From Paludibacter sp. (GTDB taxonomy: Bacteria > Bacteroidota > Bacteroidia > Bacteroidales > Paludibacteraceae), in NCBI GenBank assembly GCA_017882285.1, contig JADGPS010000035.1:1-33010 (forward strand): a stretch of 33,010 nucleotides of DNA, read 5' to 3'. A program made the position numbers and the translations under genes. Positions 15,343 to 23,883 of the stretch are shown here, one piece after another. The notes under the pieces were generated by a model, which was given only the letters and a program-made list of their open reading frames with translations, ran no database searches and was not told where the DNA came from. Position 1 is the first letter of the stretch. Each line of letters begins with the position of its first letter.

Positions 15343-15573
15343 TTATTTAATTAAAACGGCTTTTCCAATAATTATCAACAAGGAAATGGCAGAAATGATG
15401 AATGTCACTCTTGGAAATGTTTTTTGTGCAGACCCGGATTTATAAAATACCGGAAATTCAATGAAAAGAGCTAAAACAACAGGTAAGATCGCAAATTTAC
15501 GAAACGGTAAAAACATGAATGCCAGACCTGAAATGGTAAAAATGATAGCTATGATTAATAAGAATTTTTTCAT
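15343..15573 (-). CDS. Small membrane protein of unknown function
   Basis: The 76-residue product has two or three hydrophobic segments (about 3-20, 26-42 and 55-73) and few charged residues, so it is probably an inner-membrane protein. I do not recognise a family. The ATG at 15573 (MKKFLLII) is preferred; the frame extends upstream to a GTG at 15672, but the added residues are polar and look untranslated. It is convergent with the acyltransferase gene and downstream of the rhomboid gene on the same strand, 131 bases away, so the two may be cotranscribed. Confidence 0.6.
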   Translation of the reverse strand: MKKFLLIIAIIFTISGLAFMFLPFRKFAILPVVLALFIEFPVFYKSGSAQKTFPRVTFIISAISLLIIIGKAVLIK

Positions 15574-15704
15574 ATACTGTTGAATTTTAATTTTATGATA
15601 GAAGCTGATACTATCAACTTTTTTCCCGCTTAAGTTTGAATTGTACCTTATTATTCTCCTCAATTTCTTCACTCTTTTTCATATTTCGTTGGATTTAAGA
15701 AAAA

Positions 15705-16382
15705 TCACTCCGGTACTTTCGTGGACTCATCATTTTCATCATCATTAAGATATTCAATATCATCACTCTCTTCATCCTCCCATTCTTTTACAGGCTTTTG
15801 AGGTTCTTCATTTCTGTACCAGACTGACAGGCATAAGCCAATTAAACCACCGGCTAAATGTCCTTCCCACGAAACCGGATCGTAGGTCTGCCACGGAAAA
15901 ATATGCCAGACCATGCTGCCATATACAAAAGCAACAATAAGCGAAATAGCAATCAGCGGTACATATTTTCGTAAAATTCCACTAAAGAATAAGAAAAAAG
16001 CCAATGAATATATTAATCCACTAGCACCAATATGCCAACTTTCCCGTCCTATCATCCAAAGTATCAGACCACTGAAAATATAGGACAAAATTAATATTTT
16101 AGGTGCAATCTGTTTGTAAAAAAAAAACAAAAAGCTTCCGAGTATTAAAAACGAAATGACATTATTAATTAAATGATTCCAACCGGAATGAATAAAAACC
16201 AACGTAAATACCCCCCAGATATTTTCTATCCGACGTGGATAAACTCCGGCAGTATGAAAATCCCAGTCCATGCCTTTTTCAAGCAGGAAACTAAGAATCA
16301 TTACGATAGCAATAATTCCGGGAATAAAAATGGCATTAATAATTTGTCGTTTATTTGTTGAAGTACTTACCTCTTGTTGCAT
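15705..16382 (-). CDS. Rhomboid family intramembrane serine protease
   Basis: Rhomboids cut membrane proteins within their transmembrane segments. The 225-residue product has about six membrane segments. The catalytic Ser lies in HIGASGLIYS (GxSG at about 118-121) and the partner His in WEGHLAGG (about 172-179); the conserved HSGWNHLINN in the second segment (residues 65-74) provides the oxyanion-side His and Asn. A charged acidic tail (residues 190-225, rich in Asp and Glu) faces the cytoplasm and looks like a lineage-specific addition. A -7-like TAATTTTG lies on the minus strand at 16405-16412. The substrate is unknown. Confidence 0.9.
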   Translation of the reverse strand: MQQEVSTSTNKRQIINAIFIPGIIAIVMILSFLLEKGMDWDFHTAGVYPRRIENIWGVFTLVFIHSGWNHLINNVISFLILGSFLFFFYKQIAPKILILSYIFSGLILWMIGRESWHIGASGLIYSLAFFLFFSGILRKYVPLIAISLIVAFVYGSMVWHIFPWQTYDPVSWEGHLAGGLIGLCLSVWYRNEEPQKPVKEWEDEESDDIEYLNDDENDESTKVPE

Positions 16383-16651
16383 TTTACTCGTTTTTTAAAC
16401 GACGCAAAATTACTAATTCTTTGAGTAGTTAAAGCAATATCTTGATTAAAAGTATAAGTTTCAATTAAAAAACCCACATAAAAAGATATTTTTTAACCGG
16501 AACTCCATACAATATCAAAAAAATCAAATAGTTATAAAACAACAAAAACAACAAAATAAATGTGAGTGAATTTCAAAAAAAACTTTTTTATCCAGAAAAA
16601 ATTAATAAATTGCGGTCGATATATTGAACCGAAAATTTTAGCATATTTAGT

Positions 16652-18592
16652 ATGAGTTATCTTAATTTTGACAAAACCTTACTTATTAATCTCGAAAAAT
16701 CGCTTACAAAAGAGATGATTCGAACCAACAGGGCAGGGACTTATAACAGTACTACTTTAATTGACTGTAATACGCGTAAATATCACGGACAGTTAGTGAT
16801 ACCGCTCCCGGAAATTGACAATTCAAATCATGTTCTCTTATCATCTTTAGATGAAACTGTTATTCAACATGGCGCAGAATTTAATCTTGGAATACACAAA
16901 TATGAAGGAAACAATTTCAGTCCCAATGGACATAAATATATCAGGCAGTTCGATTGTGAAGTTATTGCAAGAACGATCTATCGGGTTGGAGGAGTTATTT
17001 TATCAAAAGAAAGAATGTTAGTTTCGTTTGAACCGAGAGTGTTAATAAAATACACTTTAATGGAAACACATTCTCCTACTTTAATACGTTTTAAACCATT
17101 TCTGGCATTTCGGAGTGTTAATGAATTGTGCTATCAAAATGACCAGGCTGATACTTCATTTAATGAAATCCAAGACGGAATAAGCATGTGTTTATACGAG
17201 AAATATCCCAACTTGTACATGCAGTTTTCCAAAAAATCTACTTACGTGCACCAACCTTACTGGTATAAAAATATTGAATACTACAAAGAGCAGGAACGCG
17301 GTTACGAATATAAAGAAGATTTGCTGGTTCCGGGATATTTCGAAATGCCTGTCAGAAAAGGAGAGTCTGTCATTTTTTCAGCCGGAATATCCGAAGTATC
17401 GCCACGTAAACTCAAAAAACTTTGGGAGGAAGAACTTACCCGCAGAAATCCCAGGGTGGATATGTTTTCCTGCCTGAAAAATTCGGCGCAACAATTCTAC
17501 AAACGCGAAGGAGATAAAACTTATTTGTTGGCAGGTTATCCCTGGTTTGATGCGCGGGCACGCGACCAGTTTGTTGCTTTACCCGGTTGCAGCTTGACCA
17601 TCGACCGTATGGATTATTTCTATGCAATCATGGAGACAGCTATACCCGAATTACAACGATTTATGGATGGTAAACGTAGTGGATTCAAACTTCAGGCCAT
17701 TGATGATCCCGATGTGTTACTTTGGTTTTTATGGACAGTTCAAAAATTTGCAAAAGCCACTTCATTGCCGGAAGCAGCAAACAGGTATGAGGAAATTGTA
17801 TCAACAATAATTTCCTATATTCGAAAACAAAAACATCCGAATCTGTTTCTGCATAACAATGGATTACTGTATGTTAACGGAACTGAAAAGCCCGCAACAT
17901 GGATGAATGCTATGGAAAATGGTCGCCCAATAACACCACGAACAGGTTATGTGGTTGAAATTAATGCGCTTTGGTATAATGCATTGAAATTCACTTCGGA
18001 ACTGACTCGGGAAAAAGGAAATGAACATGCCGCTGATTTGCTTGATTATCAAGCTGAAATAGCGCGAGAAGCATTTGTAAAAACGTTTTGGAACGGAACC
18101 TATTTGTACGATTATGTTGATAGAAATTATAACGATAAGGAAGTAAGACCAAATATGATTTTGGCAGTTGGATTGCCTTATTCGCCCCTGAGCAAACAAC
18201 AACAAAAATCTGTTCTGGACATAACCACTAAAGAATTGCTTACCCCGAAAGGATTACGAACGTTGAGCCCTAAAAGCGGTTCTTATCGCCCAAGTTATGT
18301 AGGTGGACAATTGGAACGCGACCGGAATTATCATAATGGTCCGGTTTGGCCATGCACTTTTGGCGCATTTGCATCGGCTTATTTAAAAATTTACAAACAA
18401 AGCGGCAAGTCCTTTCTCGAACGCATGTTGATTGGTTTTGAAGCTGAAATGACTGAACTTTGTGTAGGCACACTCCCCGAATTATTTGATGGCAACCCTC
18501 CGTTTAAAGGTCACGGAGGCATGTCATTTGCCATGAGTGTGGCAGAAGTACTGAGAATTTTGGATGTATTGAAAAAATACGAAAACGAATAA
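16652..18592 (+). CDS. Glycogen debranching enzyme (amylo-alpha-1,6-glucosidase, GH133 type)
   Basis: The 646-residue product has the two-domain layout of archaeal/bacterial GDE-type debranching enzymes: an N-terminal beta-rich domain (about 15-230, opening with TNRAGTYNSTTLIDCNTRKYHG-like sequence) and a C-terminal (alpha/alpha)6 catalytic barrel (about 265-640). The barrel contains AGYPWFDARARDQF near 297-310 and the NGPVWPCTFGAFASAY segment near 565-580. It would hydrolyse alpha-1,6 branch points of glycogen or related glucans in the cytoplasm, as no signal peptide is present. The next gene begins after a 3-base gap, so translation is probably coupled. The upstream 269-base A/T-rich gap shows no certain promoter. 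Confidence 0.9.
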   Translation: MSYLNFDKTLLINLEKSLTKEMIRTNRAGTYNSTTLIDCNTRKYHGQLVIPLPEIDNSNHVLLSSLDETVIQHGAEFNLGIHKYEGNNFSPNGHKYIRQFDCEVIARTIYRVGGVILSKERMLVSFEPRVLIKYTLMETHSPTLIRFKPFLAFRSVNELCYQNDQADTSFNEIQDGISMCLYEKYPNLYMQFSKKSTYVHQPYWYKNIEYYKEQERGYEYKEDLLVPGYFEMPVRKGESVIFSAGISEVSPRKLKKLWEEELTRRNPRVDMFSCLKNSAQQFYKREGDKTYLLAGYPWFDARARDQFVALPGCSLTIDRMDYFYAIMETAIPELQRFMDGKRSGFKLQAIDDPDVLLWFLWTVQKFAKATSLPEAANRYEEIVSTIISYIRKQKHPNLFLHNNGLLYVNGTEKPATWMNAMENGRPITPRTGYVVEINALWYNALKFTSELTREKGNEHAADLLDYQAEIAREAFVKTFWNGTYLYDYVDRNYNDKEVRPNMILAVGLPYSPLSKQQQKSVLDITTKELLTPKGLRTLSPKSGSYRPSYVGGQLERDRNYHNGPVWPCTFGAFASAYLKIYKQSGKSFLERMLIGFEAEMTELCVGTLPELFDGNPPFKGHGGMSFAMSVAEVLRILDVLKKYENE

Positions 18593-18595
18593 TAG

Positions 18596-19846
18596 ATGAA
18601 GGCATTAATGTTTGGTTGGGAATTTCCACCGCACATTTTAGGAGGATTGGGAACAGCAAGCTACGGACTGACAAAAGGAATGGCGTTGCAGGATGATATG
18701 GAAATCACTTTTGTCATCCCAAAACCTCATGGCGATGAAGATCAGAGTTTTCTGAAAATAATCGGCGCCTGCAATGTACCTGTTGTTTGGAAAGAAAACG
18801 ATTGGAACTATGTGAATAATCGCATTGGTTCGATGATGGATCCTGATGAATATTTCAGGTTGAGAGATGGCATAAAATACGATTTTCGTCGTATTTATAC
18901 GAATGACTTAGGTTGTATTGGATTTTCAGGTCGGTATCCTGATAATTTGATTGAAGAAATATCGAATTACGAGGCAGTTGCAAGTGTGTTGGCTCATCAA
19001 CTGGATTTCGACATCATTCATTCACACGACTGGCTAACCTATCCTGCAGGAGTTTTTGCAAAACAAATAAGTCGCAAACCGCTTGTAATACACGTTCATG
19101 CAACCGATTTTGACCGAAGTCGCGGACAAGTAAATCCAACGGTCTACGCTATTGAAAAACGAGGTATGGACATGGCTGACCACATTATGACCGTAAGTAA
19201 TTTGACCCGGAAAATTGTGATTGAAAAATATCATCAGGATCCCCGGAAGGTAACAACCGTACACAATGCTGTAGAACCGTTGTCAGAGATAGAATCATTT
19301 CATAAAACTCCCCGCAAGGATAAAGTGGTTACATTCTTAGGACGTATTACCATGCAAAAAGGACCGGAATACTTTGTAGAAGCCGCCTATAGTGTACTTC
19401 AGAAAACGAAGGATGTTCGTTTCGTAATGGCCGGAAGCGGTGATATGATGAATGCCATGATTGATCTGGCGGCAAAGCGTGGAATCGCCGATCGTTTTCA
19501 TTTTACCGGTTTTTTAAAAGGCAGACAAGTGCATGAAATGCTTGCCGAAAGCGATGTATATATCATGCCGTCGGTTTCAGAACCTTTTGGTATTTCTCCC
19601 TTAGAAGCTATGCAAGTTGGAACTCCTTCCATCATTTCGAAACAATCCGGTTGTGCTGAGATTTTGACTCATGCCATTAAAACCGATTATTGGGACATTG
19701 ATGCTATGGCTGATGCCATTTACTCAATTGTAAAAAATCCGGCAATGTTCAAAAGTTTAAGCAAATTGGGACTTGAAGAAGTCAACAACATTAAATGGCA
19801 GGATGCCGGATTGAAAGTGCGTAAAATTTATGAAAGCGTAATGTAA
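18596..19846 (+). CDS. GT4-family glycosyltransferase (glycogen-synthase-like)
   Basis: The 416-residue product has a GT-B fold of the GT4/GT5 kind. Near the N-terminus it has MKALMFGWEFPPHILGGLG, the usual GGLG loop, followed by IIHSHDWLTYPAG (about 141-153) and in the second domain TFLGRITMQKGPEYFVEA and EPFGISPLEAMQVGTPSI, where the E-x7-E motif binds the sugar nucleotide. It lies between a debranching enzyme and a GH57-like protein, which points to elongation of alpha-1,4-glucan (glycogen). Whether the donor is UDP-glucose or ADP-glucose is not visible. Another GT4 role cannot be excluded from sequence alone. Confidence 0.85.
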   Translation: MKALMFGWEFPPHILGGLGTASYGLTKGMALQDDMEITFVIPKPHGDEDQSFLKIIGACNVPVVWKENDWNYVNNRIGSMMDPDEYFRLRDGIKYDFRRIYTNDLGCIGFSGRYPDNLIEEISNYEAVASVLAHQLDFDIIHSHDWLTYPAGVFAKQISRKPLVIHVHATDFDRSRGQVNPTVYAIEKRGMDMADHIMTVSNLTRKIVIEKYHQDPRKVTTVHNAVEPLSEIESFHKTPRKDKVVTFLGRITMQKGPEYFVEAAYSVLQKTKDVRFVMAGSGDMMNAMIDLAAKRGIADRFHFTGFLKGRQVHEMLAESDVYIMPSVSEPFGISPLEAMQVGTPSIISKQSGCAEILTHAIKTDYWDIDAMADAIYSIVKNPAMFKSLSKLGLEEVNNIKWQDAGLKVRKIYESVM

Positions 19847-19944
19847 ATCAGAACCAAGAGTCAAGAACCAAGACAAAAGACAAAAGAAGTAAGCTGTAAG
19901 AACAAATAACCAATTAACCGATCAACCAATCAAATAGCAAAGAT
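19847..19944. repeat. Low-complexity intergenic repeats before the GH57-like gene
   Basis: Purine-rich near-repeats (AACCAAGA, GACAAAA) are followed by AACCAATTAACCGATCAACCAATCAA, the same word family seen upstream of ribD. No promoter is apparent. Confidence 0.5.
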
Positions 19945-21219
19945 ATGCGAAACATTTGTTTTTATTTTCAAATTCATCTTCCATTTCTCCTGAAACGCTA
20001 TCGTTTCTTTGAAATTGGACAAGATCATTATTATTACGACGATTTTCAAACAGAAGACCGAATCCGTAACGTTGTGGAACAATCTTATCTGACTGCTAAT
20101 CGTACTATTTCCGAAATGATTCGCAGTTCGAACGGGAAATTCCGATGTGCCTTTACAATTTCGGGTTTAACGTTGGAACAATTAGAACATTATGCCCCGG
20201 AAGTAATTGACAGTTTTAAGGAATTGGCAAAAACCGGAAGTGTCGAATTTTTGGCAGAACCTTATGCACATTCACTTTCATCGGTTTTTGATGCCGAAGA
20301 GTTTGAACGACAAGTAAAAATGCAGGCCGATAAGATAGAAGCATTGTTTGGAAAACGACCCACCGCTTTGTTCAATGCTGAATTGATTTACTCGGATGAG
20401 ATTGGGGAACTGGTGTCGAAAATGGGATACAAAACCATGATGATTGACGAAGCCAAACATATTATGGGATGGAAGAGTCCGAATTATGTATATTCACATT
20501 CGTATATTCCAAAACTGAAACTGTTAGTCAGAAACCATAAACTCAGCGACGATATTGCTTTCCGTTTTTCAAGGATGTCATTGACAGCCGAAAATTATAT
20601 AAGTTGGATATCCAGTCTCCCTCCGGAAGAAAAAGTTATCAATTTAGGGATGGGATATGAAGTCCTTGGAATAACTCAACCTGCTCATACGGGTATTTTT
20701 GAGTTTATGAAAGCATTGCCTTATCATGCTATGGAACAAAAGATGGATTTTGTCCTGCCTTCCGAAATAACTAAAAAGAGTGAATCGGCAGGTCCATTAT
20801 CGGTTCCCCATCCAATGAGTTGGGTTGGAAATGATAAAGACCTGACACCCTGGACAGGAAATGATTTGCAACAAGAAGCGTTGAACAAGTTGTATGCCGT
20901 GGGTCAACGGGTTCGTATGTGCACCGATAAACCGCTTTTACTCGACTGGCTGATACTCCAATCGACCGATCATTTCCGCTATATGAGTCATAAAGACCCT
21001 CACGGAACTCATTACGAATCGGCTTACGAAGCATTTATGAATTACATGAACGTGTTAGCCGATTTTCTGGAAAGAGTTGATGCCCAATATCCTACAACGA
21101 TTGAAAACGAAGAGTTGAACGAATTACTTACAACTATCAATCATCAGGAAAAAGAAATTGAAAACCTTGAAAATGAAGTAAAGAGATTGAAAGCAAGAAA
21201 AACGAAAAAAGAAGAATGA
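19945..21219 (+). CDS. GH57-family alpha-amylase-like protein
   Basis: The 424-residue product begins with the GH57 hallmark FYFQIHLPFLLKRY (residues 6-19, His11) and carries FNAELIYSDEIG at 143-154, where Glu146 is the expected nucleophile. In GH57 amylases a later segment reads about MDYETFGEH, with Asp as acid/base; here the equivalent MGYEVLGITQ (236-245) has Gly237 at that place. The protein may therefore be an inactive or altered homologue, a type known from Bacteroidota. A charged coiled coil of about 40 residues ends the protein. It is the third gene of the glucan cluster, 98 bases after the GT4 gene, and is predicted to be cytoplasmic. Confidence 0.85.
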   Translation: MRNICFYFQIHLPFLLKRYRFFEIGQDHYYYDDFQTEDRIRNVVEQSYLTANRTISEMIRSSNGKFRCAFTISGLTLEQLEHYAPEVIDSFKELAKTGSVEFLAEPYAHSLSSVFDAEEFERQVKMQADKIEALFGKRPTALFNAELIYSDEIGELVSKMGYKTMMIDEAKHIMGWKSPNYVYSHSYIPKLKLLVRNHKLSDDIAFRFSRMSLTAENYISWISSLPPEEKVINLGMGYEVLGITQPAHTGIFEFMKALPYHAMEQKMDFVLPSEITKKSESAGPLSVPHPMSWVGNDKDLTPWTGNDLQQEALNKLYAVGQRVRMCTDKPLLLDWLILQSTDHFRYMSHKDPHGTHYESAYEAFMNYMNVLADFLERVDAQYPTTIENEELNELLTTINHQEKEIENLENEVKRLKARKTKKEE

Positions 21220-21580
21220 AATTGATTTTAAGAATTAAAACCAGTAGCGGTGCACAGTATTTATGCATCTAATGAGCATATCCGGGAAGTCGGGGGACAA
21301 ATAAAAAAAAAGAATCTTATAAAAATTCAATTTATGAAAAAAATAAATAATATCTTTACATATCCGGACGATAGGTGGACTGGAGGAAAAGGGTTGCTGG
21401 AGATAACTTTAGTCTGAATTAAAGCGTTTAGCGGATTACAAATCCTTATAATACAGTAGGTTGGGATTGCAAATCCCAACCACAGGTATGATACTTTGTA
21501 CATTTTATTAAGTTTGTGTATTTCCTGCGGGACGGGGTTAATGCTTTGATCGCATAAATTATTCATTTAAAGAATTTACT
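21220..21580. other. Intergenic DNA with GGATT/AATCC hairpins
   Basis: This 361-base stretch between the GH57-like gene and the lipoprotein gene holds no convincing gene; a 27-codon frame at 21334-21417 is unsupported. It contains a small hairpin GGATT-ACA-AATCC at 21433-21445 and a strong one at 21459-21481. Confidence 0.55.
21459..21481. repeat. Hairpin with GGTTGGGATT/AATCCCAACC arms
   Basis: A perfect 10-bp stem with a 3-base GCA loop lies 100 bases before the lipoprotein gene. A hairpin with a very similar core (GGTGGGATT/AATCCCACC) lies after that gene at 22229-22256. Neither has a terminator-like T run directly after it on the plus strand. Confidence 0.75.
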
Positions 21581-22108
21581 ATGAGACGTATATTATGTTA
21601 TTCTTTTGTTATTATGATTTTCTCTTGTTGTTCTGAAAAAAGAATTGACAAAGTTGATTATTCAAATGTTTTTGATAAAATTGATGTGTCTATTTATGAT
21701 GGAGAAACCAATTTTTATTCTTTGAAAATTTTAAATTCAGGTAAAACCTATATTTGCATTAATAAGCATAGAGAACCAGATATATTTTATACATTCAATA
21801 TGGGAGATAAAGAGTTGGATAGTATATCTTTTTTAGTGAATAAAATTTTCCAAACAAAAATTGATACTTTATATAAGGAAGATTGTGCTGATTGTGGATG
21901 TTATCGTATTATAATTAATTCAAAGAATATCGTTTTTGAATCAAAGGTTGAGAATATTAATAATTCAATAGTTTGTTTAAAAAATATGAATCAATTAATC
22001 ATATATCTAATGCAAATTTCAGATACATCAAAAAAATCTCTTGACAGTGTTTTTAAATTTGAGAGTAAAACTCGTGAATTTTATCCAGCATTAATGATAG
22101 AACGTTAA
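21581..22108 (+). CDS. Predicted lipoprotein of unknown function
   Basis: The 175-residue product starts with a lipoprotein signal: a short basic start (MRR), a hydrophobic stretch, and the lipobox IFSCC at about 13-17, so the mature protein would be lipid-anchored from Cys16. The rest is rich in Ile, Asn, Lys and Asp and includes a small CADCGCYR cysteine cluster at about 105-112. I recognise no family. The gene is visibly more A/T-rich than its neighbours and sits between related hairpin repeats, suggesting recent acquisition. No partner gene is adjacent. Confidence 0.65.
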   Translation: MRRILCYSFVIMIFSCCSEKRIDKVDYSNVFDKIDVSIYDGETNFYSLKILNSGKTYICINKHREPDIFYTFNMGDKELDSISFLVNKIFQTKIDTLYKEDCADCGCYRIIINSKNIVFESKVENINNSIVCLKNMNQLIIYLMQISDTSKKSLDSVFKFESKTREFYPALMIER

Positions 22109-22380
22109 ATTGTTATTTTGATAACCCTGTTTGATATTTTAAGTTTAAACCTCGGGTTGGGGTAGGTTGGGGTCATGTTCCCTGTCCTACCGGATATGTT
22201 TATTATATGAGTAAAGTTTGGCTCTGGTCGGTGGGATTTTCTTTTTAATCCCACCGTTTGTACTATAAGGAATCAACGGTCAGCGTAGCTAATTGTATTC
22301 CGAAATAAAAATAGCTGTTTCTAAAACCGGATATATATCCGATTAAAAAACCTGACAGAATTTCACAAGCTGTCGGGTTT
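22109..22380. other. Intergenic DNA with hairpins, no gene
   Basis: The gap after the lipoprotein gene holds a G/T-rich patch (GGTTGGGGTAGGTTGGGG near 22149), the hairpin at 22229-22256, a 14-base palindrome CGGATATATATCCG (22328-22341) and a terminator. No coding region is supported. Confidence 0.55.
22229..22256. repeat. Hairpin with CGGTGGGATT/AATCCCACCG arms
   Basis: A perfect 10-bp stem closes an 8-base T-rich loop. The core GGGATT/AATCCC matches the hairpin at 21459-21481 on the other side of the lipoprotein gene. Confidence 0.75.
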
Positions 22381-22383
22381 TTT
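22348..22383 (+). terminator. Rho-independent terminator upstream of cca
   Basis: AACCTGACAG (22349-22358) pairs with CTGTCGGGTT (22370-22379, one G-U pair) and a T run follows. The T run merges into the -33 TTTG of the cca promoter, packing the two signals together. Confidence 0.8.
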
Positions 22384-22411
22384 GTTATTTAAATTTATTC
22401 CCGTACTTTTG
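22381..22411 (+). promoter_or_regulatory. Promoter of the CCA-adding enzyme gene
   Basis: TTTG at 22381-22384 and TACTTTTG at 22404-22411 are separated by 19 bp, a consensus Bacteroidota promoter. The chosen start codon lies 24 bases after the -7 box. Confidence 0.8.
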
Positions 22412-22435
22412 TAATGCTAAAACGAATTGCAGGGA

Positions 22436-23851
22436 ATGAAAGAACATTTACAGGATAAAATATTTCAGATAATATCGGAAGCAGCTGACGAACTGGGGAA
22501 AGAATGTTATGTTATAGGCGGATATGTCAGGGATATTTTCCTGAAACGCCCATCCAAAGACATTGATGTGGTGGTGGTTGGAAGTGGGATTGAACTGGCT
22601 GAAAAAGTTGCGCAAAAACTCGGAAAGAAAGCGCGGCTAACAGTATTTAAAAATTTCGGTACTGCACAGGTGAAGCATAAAGACTTAGATGTTGAATTTG
22701 TGGGAGCGCGTAAAGAATCGTACAGGCAAGATTCCCGGAAGCCGGTTGTCGAAGATGGAACGTTGGAAGACGACCTGAACCGCCGCGATTTTACCATCAA
22801 TGCACTTGCACTTTGTCTCAATAAAGACCGCTTCGGTGAACTGATTGATCCATTCAACGGACTTGAAGATTTGAAAAACTTTGTTATCCGCACTCCGCTA
22901 AATCCAGATATCACTTTTTCTGATGATCCGCTGCGCATGATGCGTGGTATACGGTTCTCGGCACAACTCGGATTCTTTCTGGAAACCAACACGTTTGATG
23001 CTATTGTCCGCAACAAAGAACGAATCGGGATTATTTCGAAAGAACGTATTGCCGACGAATTGAACAAAATAATGATGTCGCGTAAACCTTCGGTCGGTTT
23101 TATATTGCTCGAAAAAACCGGATTACTGGAACTTATTTTCCCTGAAGTATTGGCGTTGAAAGGTGCTGAAACAAAGGATGGAATTGGACATAAAGACAAT
23201 TTTTATCATACGCTTGCCGTGTTGGATGGACTGAGTGAACATACCGAAAATTTATGGTTGCGTTGGGCGGCATTGCTTCACGACATTGGCAAACCGGGTA
23301 CTAAACGCTTTGACGCCCGTCTGGGCTGGACTTTTCACAATCACAACTTTATTGGTGAAAAAATGATTCCGGAAATTTTCCGTAAAATGAAATTGCCCAC
23401 CAATGAGAAGATGAAATACGTGCAAAAAATGGTTACGCTTCACATGCGCCCCATCGTGTTGAGCGAAGAAGAAATAACCGATTCAGCCATTCGTCGTTTG
23501 CTGTTCGAAGCCGGAGATGATATTGACGATTTGATGATGCTTTGTGAAGCCGATATTACATCTAAAAATCCCGAAAAAGTAAAACGATTCAGGGCTAATT
23601 TTCAGTTGGTTCGTCGGAAATTGAAAGAAATTGAAGATAAAGACCGTGTTCGGAATTTTCAACCGCCCATCAGCGGAAAGGAAATTATGGAAACGTTCCA
23701 TCTTCCGGCATGTTCGACTGTTGGCGAGATAAAAATGCGCATAAAAGATGCCATTCTGGACGGAATTATTCCGAATGAATACGAGGCAGCAAAGACATAT
23801 ATGCAGCAAATAGCCAAAGAATTTAAACTTAGTACGGTGAAGGAAAATTGA
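22436..23851 (+). CDS. cca: CCA tRNA nucleotidyltransferase (class II, with HD domain)
   Basis: The enzyme adds or repairs the 3'-CCA of tRNAs from CTP and ATP; a poly(A) polymerase role is the main alternative within this family. The 471-residue product has the nucleotidyltransferase signature GGYVRD (28-33) with the catalytic DIDVV (42-46), the RRDFTINALA segment (116-125) and DPLRMMRGIRF (164-174) of the neck region. An HD-domain motif LLHDIGKPGT follows at about 279-288. The ATG at 22436 is chosen over an in-frame TTG nine bases upstream because it opens the conserved region and suits the promoter. Both tRNA genes in this window lack encoded CCA, so such an enzyme is needed. Confidence 0.9.
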   Translation: MKEHLQDKIFQIISEAADELGKECYVIGGYVRDIFLKRPSKDIDVVVVGSGIELAEKVAQKLGKKARLTVFKNFGTAQVKHKDLDVEFVGARKESYRQDSRKPVVEDGTLEDDLNRRDFTINALALCLNKDRFGELIDPFNGLEDLKNFVIRTPLNPDITFSDDPLRMMRGIRFSAQLGFFLETNTFDAIVRNKERIGIISKERIADELNKIMMSRKPSVGFILLEKTGLLELIFPEVLALKGAETKDGIGHKDNFYHTLAVLDGLSEHTENLWLRWAALLHDIGKPGTKRFDARLGWTFHNHNFIGEKMIPEIFRKMKLPTNEKMKYVQKMVTLHMRPIVLSEEEITDSAIRRLLFEAGDDIDDLMMLCEADITSKNPEKVKRFRANFQLVRRKLKEIEDKDRVRNFQPPISGKEIMETFHLPACSTVGEIKMRIKDAILDGIIPNEYEAAKTYMQQIAKEFKLSTVKEN

Positions 23852-23883
23852 TAATTACAGATCATATAAAAAGAAATATCCTC

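Noticed and set aside
15614-15682. 22-codon minus-strand frame (MKKSEEIEENNKVQFKLKRE) between the rhomboid and small membrane protein genes
   Set aside because: It looks somewhat protein-like but is too short to support; it could be a decayed gene start or part of a leader.
21334-21417. 27-codon open frame upstream of the lipoprotein gene
   Set aside because: No leader-peptide composition and no terminator/antiterminator pair follows, unlike the leu leader.
22507-23199. Long open frame (230 codons) on the minus strand inside cca
   Set aside because: It is fully antisense to a well-supported enzyme gene, has low-complexity Ser/Arg-rich sequence and no recognisable motif.
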